Assembly: GCF_014472395.1 (NCBI RefSeq)
Contig: NZ_JACSZW010000001.1
Coordinates: 558,001-622,000, forward strand
DNA from: Pedobacter sp. N36a
Lineage (GTDB): Bacteria > Bacteroidota > Bacteroidia > Sphingobacteriales > Sphingobacteriaceae
Reading direction: 5' to 3'
DNA: 64,000 bases
How positions within the stretch are numbered: position 1 is the first letter of the stretch; each line of letters opens with the position of its first letter. The translations under genes were made by a program, and so were the position numbers. The notes below the pieces were generated by a model. It was not told the origin of the DNA, ran no database searches, and saw only the letters and a program-made list of their open reading frames with translations. Of the stretch, positions 1 through 7,532 are shown in pieces.

Positions 1-1
1 G

Positions 2-637
2 AAAGCCAGTGATTCAAAACGTGCGCATGATGACATCATCCCACCAGCAAATTTTAGTCAGCATATCAAGATGCTGGCCGATAGTGGCTACCATACCATT
101 TTGCCGGATGAGTTGTACGATTACCTGAATTATGGAAAAAAGCTTCCTGAAAAGCCGATTATGATCACTTTTGATGACACCGATCTTGATCAATATACGG
201 TAGGTGCAAAAGAGCTGAAGAAGTATGGTTTTAAAGGTGTTTACTTTATCATGACTGTCTCCATCGGCAGACCGAGGTATATGAGCAAAGCGCAGATTAA
301 GGAACTTTCCGATGATGGCCATGTGATTGCCAGTCATACCTGGAACCATAAAAATTTCGCCGAGTTTACAGATGAGGATTGGGAAATTCAAATTGATAAG
401 CCAACGAAAACTCTGGAAGCGATAACTGGTAAAAAAGTAGCCTATTTTGCCTACCCTTACGGGGTTTCTAAAGCGGCAAACTTGCATAAATTACAAGAAC
501 ACGGCTTCAAAGCAGCTTTTATCTTATCGACGAAGAGAGATCCTGAATATCCCTTATTTACGATCCGCAGGATTATTGACCCGGGAACTTATACTGCTAA
601 GAATTTATACAATAGCCTCAATAAAAGCTTTAAATAA
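2..637 (+). CDS. Polysaccharide deacetylase (NodB-like), 5' end cut by window edge
   Basis: The frame is open from base 2, so the gene begins before the window; 211 residues are visible. It is a carbohydrate esterase 4 family protein: TFDD supplies the metal-binding/catalytic Asp pair and SHTWNH the two metal-ligand histidines (H-x3-H), followed by an AYPYG motif and a C-terminal IDPG segment. Family members remove N- or O-acetyl groups from cell-wall or exopolysaccharides, normally outside the cytoplasm. Whether it has a signal peptide cannot be seen. It is followed by a strong terminator and stands apart from the convergent genes downstream. The family is clear; the substrate is not. Confidence 0.85.
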   Translation, partial: KASDSKRAHDDIIPPANFSQHIKMLADSGYHTILPDELYDYLNYGKKLPEKPIMITFDDTDLDQYTVGAKELKKYGFKGVYFIMTVSIGRPRYMSKAQIKELSDDGHVIASHTWNHKNFAEFTDEDWEIQIDKPTKTLEAITGKKVAYFAYPYGVSKAANLHKLQEHGFKAAFILSTKRDPEYPLFTIRRIIDPGTYTAKNLYNSLNKSFK

Positions 638-658
638 TAGCATTTATAGGGTTTTTAA

Positions 659-696
659 ATAAAAAAAGGTATGCATTGATTTACATACCTTTTTTT
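659..696. terminator. Bidirectional intrinsic terminator
   Basis: An A-rich stem of GGTATG with CATACC, flanked by A7 and T7, about 25 bases after the deacetylase stop. The symmetry lets it serve the convergent GreA-like gene as well. Confidence 0.8.
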
Positions 697-784
697 GTGA
701 ATGGGTATTTCAATGCATCAGTCCATTGAAACTTATTGAATCGATTGGACGAATGCGTACAGCCCCTAAATTCTGTAGAAGAGA

Positions 785-1237
785 TTAAATAATTTCCTTA
801 ATGACATATTTTTTGCCATTAAAATCAAAAGATGAGGCCTTTTCTTTTCCGATCAGTAAGTTACCGATTGGAGAAGCTGCAGAAATGGCAAAAATAATTT
901 CGTTGTCTAATTTTAACTGTCCGGCACTGATACTGATATAAAATATGCCTTCGGTAGTATAGACTAAATTCCCATTTCTTACTTTATCATTTAGGGGCAT
1001 TTCTTTAATGGAATTCAGCAAAGCCAGATTTTGCTGCGCATCCATCAACAGTCTCTTGTTCCTACTGATGTCTTGCTGCATCATTTCTCGTGTAGTTTCA
1101 AATTTATCGCCTGCACTACTCTTGGTATCGTCATTACTAGCTTCACGTGCCTGTTCCAAAGCCGTCTCAGCAGTATGAATTCTTTGTTCTATAAAGTTCA
1201 AACAAAGCAGGTATAGTTTTTCTTTAATATCTTCCAT
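785..1237 (-). CDS. GreA/GreB-family transcription factor-like protein
   Basis: About 150 residues. An N-terminal helical hairpin rich in E, K, Q and A (residues about 1-75) is followed by a compact beta-rich C-terminal half resembling the GreA/GreB FKBP-like domain (GNLVYTTEG, ISAASPIGN). Family members bind the RNA polymerase secondary channel and stimulate transcript cleavage or otherwise modulate RNAP. I chose the ATG at 1237 (MEDIKEK) over 1255 because the longer start would overlap the upstream nitroreductase gene. The acidic hairpin tip is not a textbook GreA tip, so true transcript-cleavage activity is uncertain. It is probably co-transcribed with the nitroreductase. Confidence 0.7.
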   Translation of the reverse strand: MEDIKEKLYLLCLNFIEQRIHTAETALEQAREASNDDTKSSAGDKFETTREMMQQDISRNKRLLMDAQQNLALLNSIKEMPLNDKVRNGNLVYTTEGIFYISISAGQLKLDNEIIFAISAASPIGNLLIGKEKASSFDFNGKKYVIKEII

Positions 1238-1239
1238 AA

Positions 1240-1818
1240 TTACGACTCTACCCATTTTACTTTATCTGCAATCGGACTTCTTTTTGCAGCTCTAGGCGCT
1301 TCATTATGGTAGCCCATATAGAAAAGACCAAAACATTTTTCATTCTTTTCCAGGTTTAAAAAACGACCAAGTTGATCAATCATACCAGGGGAACTCCAAT
1401 AAGCCCCAATATTTAAGGCCTCCGCAGTTAGTGCCATATTTTGCACAGCACAGGCCAGCGCTGCTAGTTCTTCCCATTCCGGTATTTTATCAGAATGCAA
1501 AGCCGCATTTAAGGTAATGATGCAATTTGCCTGTGCCGCTTTTTCCAAAATGCTATCGTACTTCTTTTGAAGGAACTGATGCTTCGGAACTGTTTCCTTA
1601 TATAACCTGGCCAACTCTTCGCCAAGTTTCATTTTACCTTCGTTTCTGAATACGGTGAAACGCCATGGTTCTGTCAGTTTATGAGTAGGCGCATAATTTG
1701 CACTTTCCAAAACCTGCTTTATCAATGCTACGGGTATCTCTTGTGTGGTGTAACTAATTGGGAAAATACTGCGACGACGTTGAATAATGCTGGTTAATAT
1801 CTCTATTTCTTTTTCCAT
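1240..1818 (-). CDS. Nitroreductase-family flavoprotein
   Basis: About 192 residues from the ATG at 1818 (MEKEIEI); an ATG at 1857 would add 13 residues without family similarity. RRRS near the N terminus, SANYAPTHKLTEPW and a late FLGxYxGY-like GLFYMGYHNEAP segment match the FMN-dependent nitroreductase fold. Such enzymes are homodimers that use NAD(P)H to reduce nitro compounds, quinones or related substrates in the cytosol. The stop lies two bases before the chosen start of the GreA-like gene, which implies one transcript. The physiological substrate cannot be inferred from the sequence. Confidence 0.85.
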   Translation of the reverse strand: MEKEIEILTSIIQRRRSIFPISYTTQEIPVALIKQVLESANYAPTHKLTEPWRFTVFRNEGKMKLGEELARLYKETVPKHQFLQKKYDSILEKAAQANCIITLNAALHSDKIPEWEELAALACAVQNMALTAEALNIGAYWSSPGMIDQLGRFLNLEKNEKCFGLFYMGYHNEAPRAAKRSPIADKVKWVES

Positions 1819-1896
1819 GAATCTTTGATGTGATATAACTATTGGCAAAAATAACAATATCAGCTCCCCTTTTGTTAGCTAAAGCTGATTGTTTTC

Positions 1897-2478
1897 CTAC
1901 TTGATCTTTTTAAGCTGTTTTTTCACCTGTTTTGCCCTTCCAAAGAAAGCAATGCTTTCCAGATCTTCCAAATGAGCAATGGTTTCCAATAATTCGTCTT
2001 TAATCCAGGGATATCTAGTCGCAAGATTCGCTAAGGCTTGCATGGCATGAACTTTTGCGGCTACCAATACCTTTTCATCAATCAGCCAATCGAACATCAA
2101 ACCGATGAGTGGTTCAAAATCTATCTTTTCCAGTTGCCCAGGATGTAAGCCTCTTGCCTGTTTTCCAGTAAGGAAGGCGAGGATCTTACCATAATGTCGC
2201 ATAGGCCCGGGCTGCCTTTGGTTTGCAAAACGGCTCAGAAAATCTTCCAGATGATCTCCAATGCAATAGTAATTAAAGAAGAGGTGCTCTAGCAGCCATG
2301 CTGCCCTGAAAGCCAGATCCTTCCGGGAATGAAAGGTCAAATCAATCACATCTTTAACCGTAAAATCATTTTCAGCATCAGGGTACAAATTCCGGTTTTC
2401 AGCAATTTCTGAAATTACCTTCACCATTTTAGCCTCCATAGAGGCACCTAACCGGGTTATTAATTCATCCTTCGTCAC
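1897..2478 (-). CDS. Hypothetical all-helical protein (HEAT-like)
   Basis: 193 residues, no signal peptide or membrane segment. The composition and the spacing of hydrophobic residues suggest stacked helices like HEAT repeats (LAFRAAWLLEHLFF, VLVAAKVHAMQALANLA). I recall homologues in Bacteroidetes carrying the name adenylosuccinate lyase, but none of that enzyme's signature (for example SSxMPxKxN) is present, so I do not use the name. It is divergent from the ABC-F gene with a short gap. Function unknown. Confidence 0.7.
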   Translation of the reverse strand: MTKDELITRLGASMEAKMVKVISEIAENRNLYPDAENDFTVKDVIDLTFHSRKDLAFRAAWLLEHLFFNYYCIGDHLEDFLSRFANQRQPGPMRHYGKILAFLTGKQARGLHPGQLEKIDFEPLIGLMFDWLIDEKVLVAAKVHAMQALANLATRYPWIKDELLETIAHLEDLESIAFFGRAKQVKKQLKKIK

Positions 2479-2542
2479 AATATTGAAATTAAATTACTCA
2501 AAACTAATCAATCCCTATCCAAATCATTTTATAAATTATGAC

Positions 2543-2550
2543 TACCTTTG
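2543..2550 (+). promoter_or_regulatory. Bacteroidetes -7 element for the ABC-F gene
   Basis: TACCTTTG fits TAnnTTTG and ends 19 nt before the ATG at 2570. It lies inside the longer open frame that starts at 2483, so it argues for the shorter start. No convincing -33 TTG is visible. Confidence 0.5.
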
Positions 2551-2569
2551 CGGCTTATTTTTCAGCAAT

Positions 2570-4192
2570 ATGATTTCAGTATCTAACTTATCCCTCCGTT
2601 ACGGAAAACGTACCTTATTTGAAGATGTGAACCTAAAATTCACACATGGCAACTGCTATGGTGTAATTGGGGCAAACGGCGCAGGTAAATCTACCTTCCT
2701 TAAAATTCTTTCAGGAGAAGTGAACCAAACTTCAGGTAGTGTGGCTTTTACTCCAGGCGAACGCATGGCAGTTTTAAAGCAAAATCACTATGAGTTTGAC
2801 GAATTTCCGGTGATTGAGACGGTAATGATGGGTCACAAGGAATTGTACGACATCATGAAGGAAAAAGACGCCATCTATATGAAGGAAGATTTTACCGATA
2901 AAGATGGTGAGCGTGCTGGTGAGTTGGAAAACAGGTTTGCAGAAATGGACGGCTGGAACATGGAAAGCAATGCTGCCACCATGTTGAGCAACTTAGGAAT
3001 TAAAGAAGAACACCACTATAAGCAGTTAAAAGAGCTGGATGGTACTCAAAAAGTACGTGTATTATTGGCACAGGCTTTATTTGGTAACCCAGATGTTTTA
3101 CTATTGGATGAGCCTACCAACGATTTGGACATTGAAACGATCGCATGGCTAGAGAACTTCCTTGCTGATTACCAAACTATTGTATTGGTGGTATCTCACG
3201 ATAGACACTTTTTAGATGCGGTATGTACACATATCGTTGATATTGATTTCAGCAAAATGAGTATTTACTCCGGTAACTATACCTTCTGGTATGAGTCTAG
3301 CCAACTTGCTTTGAAACAACGTGGTGATCAAAATAAGAAACTGGAAGAAAAAGTTAAAGAACTTCAGGAATTTATTCAGCGCTTTAGTGCGAATGCTTCG
3401 AAATCGAAACAAGCTACTTCCCGTAAGAAAGCTTTAGATAAAATAGATATCTCAGAAATTAAAGCTTCCAGCAGAAAATATCCTGCAATTTTATTCAATA
3501 ATTTGGGTAGAGAAGCTGGTGATCAGATTCTGCAGGTAGAAAACCTTTCTTGCACTTTAAATGGAGATGTGATGTTTAAAAACATCAGCTTCATGGTGAA
3601 TAAAGGAGATAAAGTAGCTATTCTTTCTCAAAACAGTTTAGCAACCACTGCATTTTATAATGTGCTAACGGGTCGTGAACAAAACTACACCGGTGAATTT
3701 AAGTTTGGTATCACCATCAGTATGGCAGATATCCCTAACGACAATACGCCTTACTTTGAAGGAAAAGACGAAAATCTGGTAGACTGGTTACGTGAGTATT
3801 CGGGTACAGAAATGGATGAGCAATTTGTACGAAGTTTCTTAGGTAGAATGCTGTTCTCTGGTGAAGAGGTATTGAAAAATGTGAAAGTACTATCAGGTGG
3901 TGAGAAAATGCGTTGTATGTTCTCTCAAATGATGTTGAAACATGCGAACTTATTGTTATTGGATGAGCCTACGAATCACTTGGATTTGGAGTCGATCACC
4001 GCACTAAACAACGGATTAAAAGATTTTAGAGGTACTGCTTTGTTTACTTCACGAGATCATGCTTTGACTGAATCGGTAGCTACTAGAATCATCGAATTGA
4101 CACCTAAAGGCACCATTGATAAAATGATGACCTACGACGATTATATTACAAGCGAAGAAGTTGCTCAACTAAGAGCAGAAATGTATAAATAA
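2570..4192 (+). CDS. ABC-F family ATPase, YbiT-like, with degenerate second Walker A
   Basis: 540 residues, two ABC domains joined by a charged linker (about 245-320, containing the ARFSANASK-like RFSANASKSKQATSR of YbiT proteins). Domain 1 has Walker A GANGAGKST (36-42), a signature degenerated to LDGTQ, Walker B LLLLDEPTNDLD and an intact VSHDRHF switch. Domain 2 has a normal LSGGEK signature and LLLLDEPTNHLD, but where Walker A should be there is LSQNSLATTAFY, without the conserved Gly-Lys. Its H-switch also reads TSRDH. ABC-F proteins act on the ribosome E site as translation factors and have no membrane domain. ATP handling at one site is probably altered. The start at 2570 is supported by the promoter. 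Confidence 0.9.
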   Translation: MISVSNLSLRYGKRTLFEDVNLKFTHGNCYGVIGANGAGKSTFLKILSGEVNQTSGSVAFTPGERMAVLKQNHYEFDEFPVIETVMMGHKELYDIMKEKDAIYMKEDFTDKDGERAGELENRFAEMDGWNMESNAATMLSNLGIKEEHHYKQLKELDGTQKVRVLLAQALFGNPDVLLLDEPTNDLDIETIAWLENFLADYQTIVLVVSHDRHFLDAVCTHIVDIDFSKMSIYSGNYTFWYESSQLALKQRGDQNKKLEEKVKELQEFIQRFSANASKSKQATSRKKALDKIDISEIKASSRKYPAILFNNLGREAGDQILQVENLSCTLNGDVMFKNISFMVNKGDKVAILSQNSLATTAFYNVLTGREQNYTGEFKFGITISMADIPNDNTPYFEGKDENLVDWLREYSGTEMDEQFVRSFLGRMLFSGEEVLKNVKVLSGGEKMRCMFSQMMLKHANLLLLDEPTNHLDLESITALNNGLKDFRGTALFTSRDHALTESVATRIIELTPKGTIDKMMTYDDYITSEEVAQLRAEMYK

Positions 4193-4199
4193 TTCTAAA

Positions 4200-4223
4200 G
4201 GGGGCTTCGCAGCCCCCTTTTTT
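4200..4223 (+). terminator. Intrinsic terminator of the ABC-F gene
   Basis: GGGGGCT-tcgc-AGCCCCC followed directly by T6, eight bases after the stop codon. Confidence 0.9.
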
Positions 4224-4246
4224 ATGGACGTCATCTTTATTTTTAA

Positions 4247-4882
4247 TTAGTGGTCATGACCATTCGCTTCAACAGGATGCAGCTCAAATTTTAAGTCCAA
4301 TTCATTCGCTCCGGAAAACTTAAGCGCAAAACCGGGTTCATTCCAGTCCGCAGCAGTAATTCCAGCCTTTACACCAGAATTAAGGTGGCGCAATACATAC
4401 CGAAAGGTAAATCCTGCCGAAGCTTCCTCTACCGTTAAATAGCCTGTTACCCCAACATTTATCTTCTTATTGTCTTTGTCGCGGTCTGCATAGGCATAAG
4501 TCAAAATTCCAGTAGGAGCCCCTAGAATAAAGGCTTGATGCCGCTCCTGCTGATCTAAAAATCCTTGCTGCAGTTCCTTGCCAGCAGCATCAAATGACCG
4601 TAAACTCAATTTATAGGTTTTTCCTTCTTGTAAATGGGCATGGGTACCTGCTGGAGGTAATCCTTTACCATCAAATGTGATCACTAAAGGTTTTGCAGCC
4701 GCTATGGCATTGTAATGAAAATGATCTCCATGTGCTTCCCGCTCTACTTCTAAAAAAGTAAGCGCTGATTTTCCTGTTTCCTCTTCTGGTGCTTCAGGTT
4801 TAGCCTCTTTTTTACAGGCGTTAAAAGTTAAGGCGATCAGCGCGACTAAAATGGCTAGGGAATACTGACGTAATTTGTTCAT
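4247..4882 (-). CDS. His-rich lipoprotein, probable metal-binding partner of the divergent ABC locus
   Basis: 211 residues. A lipobox at LTFNAC puts the lipidated Cys near residue 22, followed by KKE and a Glu/Pro-rich linker, so the protein is anchored in a membrane facing the periplasm or surface. Histidines cluster in HGDHFHYN (about residues 51-57), GTHAHL and a C-terminal GHDH. I do not recognise a named family. It is divergent from the MerC-like gene across a 148-bp region whose two inverted repeats overlap both promoters, so it is probably co-regulated with the transporter and Fur-family gene. A zinc-binding role is inference from histidines and context. Confidence 0.75.
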   Translation of the reverse strand: MNKLRQYSLAILVALIALTFNACKKEAKPEAPEEETGKSALTFLEVEREAHGDHFHYNAIAAAKPLVITFDGKGLPPAGTHAHLQEGKTYKLSLRSFDAAGKELQQGFLDQQERHQAFILGAPTGILTYAYADRDKDNKKINVGVTGYLTVEEASAGFTFRYVLRHLNSGVKAGITAADWNEPGFALKFSGANELDLKFELHPVEANGHDH

Positions 4883-4947
4883 GGTTGTTTTTGTTAAGTA
4901 TTAAAATTTATAAGCTATTGATGTTCCTGGCCAGGTTTCTCATATTA

Positions 4948-4964
4948 TTGCAATCATGTTGCAA
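4948..4964. promoter_or_regulatory. Candidate Fur/Zur-family operator 1
   Basis: Inverted repeat TTGCAA-tcatg-TTGCAA, giving the core GCAA-N5-TTGC. It overlaps the -7 element (4962-4969) of the minus-strand lipoprotein promoter. The same core and spacing recur at 4988-5000. Confidence 0.6.
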
Positions 4965-4991
4965 ATATATCTCAATAAATCACAAATGCAA
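4962..4991 (-). promoter_or_regulatory. Promoter of the His-rich lipoprotein gene
   Basis: Read on the minus strand: TTG at 4991-4989, 19 nt spacer, then TATATTTG at 4969-4962, a near-perfect Bacteroidetes promoter. Operator 1 overlaps the -7 element and operator 2 overlaps the TTG, so one bound repressor could block it. Confidence 0.65.
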
Positions 4992-5000
4992 CTATATTGC
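4987..5000. promoter_or_regulatory. Candidate Fur/Zur-family operator 2
   Basis: TGCAA-ctata-TTGC shares the GCAA-N5-TTGC core with operator 1, 23 bp between the two spacer centres... centre-to-centre about 38 bp. It ends three bases before the plus-strand -7 element at 5004. Confidence 0.55.
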
Positions 5001-5003
5001 TTT

Positions 5004-5011
5004 TATATTTG
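5004..5011 (+). promoter_or_regulatory. -7 element of the MerC-ABC-Fur operon
   Basis: TATATTTG, ending 19 nt before the ATG at 5031. No clear TTG is seen at the usual upstream distance. Operator 2 lies just upstream of it. Confidence 0.6.
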
Positions 5012-5030
5012 TAACCTTAATATTTAGATC

Positions 5031-5432
5031 ATGATCAAAGCCACTAACAAAAAAACATTACTGAAAACTGGCCAATTGGACCAGCTGGGAATCACGGCTT
5101 CAATTGCTTGTGCCATTCATTGCGCTGCGCTCCCTTTCCTCATCACTTTATTACCATTCTGGGGCTTGAGCTTCCTTGCCCATCCATGGGTCGAGTTCAG
5201 TATGATTGGCTTATCGCTTTTGGTTGGCACCTGGTCTTTAGCACAATCCTATCCTAAACACAAAAGCATCATTCCTATTCTGGTATTAATCATTGGATTT
5301 ATGTTGATCGGAACAGGACATTACGGCTTCCATTTTTTAGAAGCCTTATTGATTCCTTTAGGAGGATTCAGTATTGCGCTGGCACATTTCCTCAATTGGA
5401 AATATACCCGAAGCTGTACACATCAATCCTAA
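5031..5432 (+). CDS. MerC-domain membrane protein
   Basis: 133 residues with four predicted hydrophobic segments. The ASIACAIHCAALPFL motif near residues 23-37 matches the Cys-containing first helix of MerC-type proteins. MerC proteins of mercury operons move metal ions across the inner membrane, but Bacteroidetes homologues without any mer genes are widespread and of unknown substrate. Here it is the first gene of a cluster ending in a Fur-family regulator, so a role in zinc (or another divalent metal) handling is a better guess than mercury resistance. Confidence 0.8.
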   Translation: MIKATNKKTLLKTGQLDQLGITASIACAIHCAALPFLITLLPFWGLSFLAHPWVEFSMIGLSLLVGTWSLAQSYPKHKSIIPILVLIIGFMLIGTGHYGFHFLEALLIPLGGFSIALAHFLNWKYTRSCTHQS

Positions 5433-5469
5433 CCTTAACGCAGTAGCAAATACTTTACAACCAAAGCAC

Positions 5470-5498
5470 TTGCAATATTATGGCATTTACTATTTTTG
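5470..5498 (+). promoter_or_regulatory. Internal promoter before the small lipoprotein gene
   Basis: TTG at 5470-5472, 18 nt spacer, TATTTTTG at 5491-5498; the ATG at 5512 follows 13 nt later. It would allow the small lipoprotein and ABC genes to be expressed apart from the MerC-like gene. Confidence 0.5.
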
Positions 5499-5511
5499 TA
5501 ACTTCACGAAA

Positions 5512-5652
5512 ATGAACAGAAAACTAATATTCGGCGTATTTTTACTTTTTGTGAGCATGATCAACCCAGGCTGCAATCACCCGCATCCAGGTGGAAAACA
5601 ACTCTACTTAAAATATCTAAAAAGCCACGTAATAAATAGCAAACATTTATGA
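5512..5652 (+). CDS. Small lipoprotein-like peptide (46 aa)
   Basis: Starts MNRKLIFGVFLLFV, a typical short signal segment, then a lipobox-like MINPGC at about residues 17-22 and a short tail with NHPHPGG. Its TGA overlaps the ATG of the ATPase gene (ATGA), which indicates translational coupling and supports it being real. Too short to assign a family. A His/Pro motif right after the lipidated Cys could bind metal, but this is speculation. A longer upstream start at 5374 would run inside the MerC-like gene and is not supported. Confidence 0.55.
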   Translation: MNRKLIFGVFLLFVSMINPGCNHPHPGGKQLYLKYLKSHVINSKHL

Positions 5653-6278
5653 TCTCTTTAAAATCTGTAACGCATCGGTATCATCCTCAGCAAGACATTC
5701 GCTTTGAGGATTGGCAAATTGATGCCGGATCCCAATGGCTGCTTCTTGGGGCGTCAGGAAGTGGTAAATCAACATTACTTCACATCCTGACGGGGATCTT
5801 GAAACCTGAACAAGGACACGTAACCATCAAAGGAACCTCCATCTATGACCTATCTGCTAAAGCACTGGATCAGTTTAGAGGCCGCAACATCGGAATCATT
5901 TTTCAACGTCCACACCTGATTAAAAGCCTGAGTATATCAGAAAACTTAGTGATAGCGCAAAGCTTTGCGAATTTACCTACAGATTTGAAAAGAGTAGATG
6001 AGGTATTGGGTGCTTTAGGAATTGCCGACAAGAAGAATGCTTATCCGGATCAACTGAGCCAGGGACAGTTGCAGCGAGTATCTATTGCAAGGGCAGTCAT
6101 CAATAAACCTGCCTTGCTGATTGCTGATGAGCCTACTTCCAGTCTTGACGACAACAATGCCCGGATTGTATTGGAATTATTGATGCAGCAATCGGGTGCT
6201 AATCAAGCCACACTCGTGGTAGCTACCCACGATAAAAGAGTTAAAGACGCATTTAAACATACTTACGAATTATCATGA
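5649..6278 (+). CDS. ABC transporter ATPase, LolD/MacB-like
   Basis: 209 residues. Walker A GASGSGKST at 34-42, Q-loop IIFQRPHL, signature LSQGQLQR, Walker B LLIADEPTSSLDD and the H-switch VATHDKR are all intact, so the ATPase should be active. The spacing matches the LolD/MacB/FtsE class that powers FtsX-fold permeases and mechanotransmission rather than classical import. The stop overlaps the start of the permease gene by four bases. It energises the permease encoded next. Confidence 0.93.
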   Translation: MISLKSVTHRYHPQQDIRFEDWQIDAGSQWLLLGASGSGKSTLLHILTGILKPEQGHVTIKGTSIYDLSAKALDQFRGRNIGIIFQRPHLIKSLSISENLVIAQSFANLPTDLKRVDEVLGALGIADKKNAYPDQLSQGQLQRVSIARAVINKPALLIADEPTSSLDDNNARIVLELLMQQSGANQATLVVATHDKRVKDAFKHTYELS

Positions 6279-7516
6279 GCCCTATAAAGATCAGCTGGAA
6301 GAGCTTATGGTCTAAGCCGCTTTCTTCCGCATTAAACATGATGCTCATTGCCTTTGGTACCGGGATATTGACCATATTATTATTAGCATCCCATCAGATT
6401 TCACAAAAGCTGGACAACAACTCGAAAGATATTGACCTGGTAGTTGGTGCGAAAGGCAGTCCGCTGCAATTGATCCTGAGCAGTATTTACTACATTGATT
6501 TCCCTACCGGAAACATCCCGCTTAAATCCGCAAAAGAACTGTCGCGCAGTCCTTTTGTGAAAAGAGCAGTACCCCTAGCATTGGGCGACAATTACAATGG
6601 AACCCGAATTGTGGGTACAGACAGTAATTTTGTAGCCTTATATCAGTTGAAATTGAATGATGGAAAGTTCTGGAACAATGATTTTGAAGCCACTATCGGA
6701 GCTGGAGTCGCAAAAGAGCATCAGCTGAAAGTTGGCGATACATTTTTCGGTGCCCATGGATTAAGCAGCACGAGCGATGTCCATAAAAACCATCCTTATA
6801 CGGTATCAGGAATCCTAGAGTCCCAGGGAAATGTAACAGACAACCTGATTTTAACCAATATTGCCAGTGTATGGAAGATGCACGATGATCATGAAGATGA
6901 TCATAAAAATGAGGCAGCAAGTAAACATGGAGACCATCAGCATGCTGCTGCAAAGCAGGTAGAAAATGAGGACGATAAAGAATTGACTTCTTTACTGATT
7001 CAATACCGCTCTCCCATGTCTGTGGCTATCTTCCCTAGAATGGTAAATGAAACTACAAATATGCAGGCGGCATCTCCTGCACAGGAAAGCACCAGCTTAT
7101 TCTCTTTAATCGGAGTTGGTGTAGAAACCCTACAATGGTTCGCGGTTTTAATCATGCTCATCGCTGCAATCAGCGTATTTGTGAACCTATACAATTCACT
7201 AAAGGAACGTCAATACGACCTGGCCATCATGCGTACCTTAGGTGCTTCCAGAGGAAAACTCTTCTTGATTGTCATCATAGAAGGAATCATTCTTACCCTT
7301 GCAGGGACGATTATTGGGGTCGCACTAGGCCACTTTGCCTTACAATTTATCGGCAATTATCAGGAAAGTAATCAGGCACGCCTTACCGGAATCATCTTCC
7401 TAAAGGAGGAAATATATTTATTTGTTGCTGGCTTGGCGATTGGTATATTTGCCGCTATCATCCCTGCAATACAGGCTTACAAGTCCAATATTTCTAAAAT
7501 ATTGTCTAAAAATTAA
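6275..7516 (+). CDS. FtsX/MacB-type ABC permease with His/Asp-rich periplasmic loop
   Basis: 413 residues: one N-terminal membrane segment (about 18-40), a large extracytoplasmic domain, then three C-terminal segments (about 285-310, 330-355, 375-400) ending in KSNISKILSKN, the FtsX/MacB layout. Between about 201 and 226 there is an insertion dense in H, D and E (MHDDHEDDHKN, KHGDHQHAAA), unusual for a lipoprotein-release permease and typical of zinc-binding loops. With the ATPase, the small Cys protein and the Fur-family gene, the set resembles what I recall as the zinc-starvation-induced PA4063-PA4066 cluster of Pseudomonas aeruginosa. Transport direction and substrate are unproven. Confidence 0.88.
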   Translation: MSPIKISWKSLWSKPLSSALNMMLIAFGTGILTILLLASHQISQKLDNNSKDIDLVVGAKGSPLQLILSSIYYIDFPTGNIPLKSAKELSRSPFVKRAVPLALGDNYNGTRIVGTDSNFVALYQLKLNDGKFWNNDFEATIGAGVAKEHQLKVGDTFFGAHGLSSTSDVHKNHPYTVSGILESQGNVTDNLILTNIASVWKMHDDHEDDHKNEAASKHGDHQHAAAKQVENEDDKELTSLLIQYRSPMSVAIFPRMVNETTNMQAASPAQESTSLFSLIGVGVETLQWFAVLIMLIAAISVFVNLYNSLKERQYDLAIMRTLGASRGKLFLIVIIEGIILTLAGTIIGVALGHFALQFIGNYQESNQARLTGIIFLKEEIYLFVAGLAIGIFAAIIPAIQAYKSNISKILSKN

Positions 7517-7532
7517 CACTAATACTAAAGAA

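Noticed and set aside
5031..5432. Mercury-resistance role for the MerC-like protein
   Set aside because: No merA, merP, merT or merR is nearby, and the cluster ends with a Fur-family gene; a general metal role fits better.
5374..5511. Longer start for the small lipoprotein inside the MerC-like gene
   Set aside because: It would overlap the MerC-like coding region, lacks a signal peptide at its start, and the internal promoter and the ATG at 5512 explain it better.
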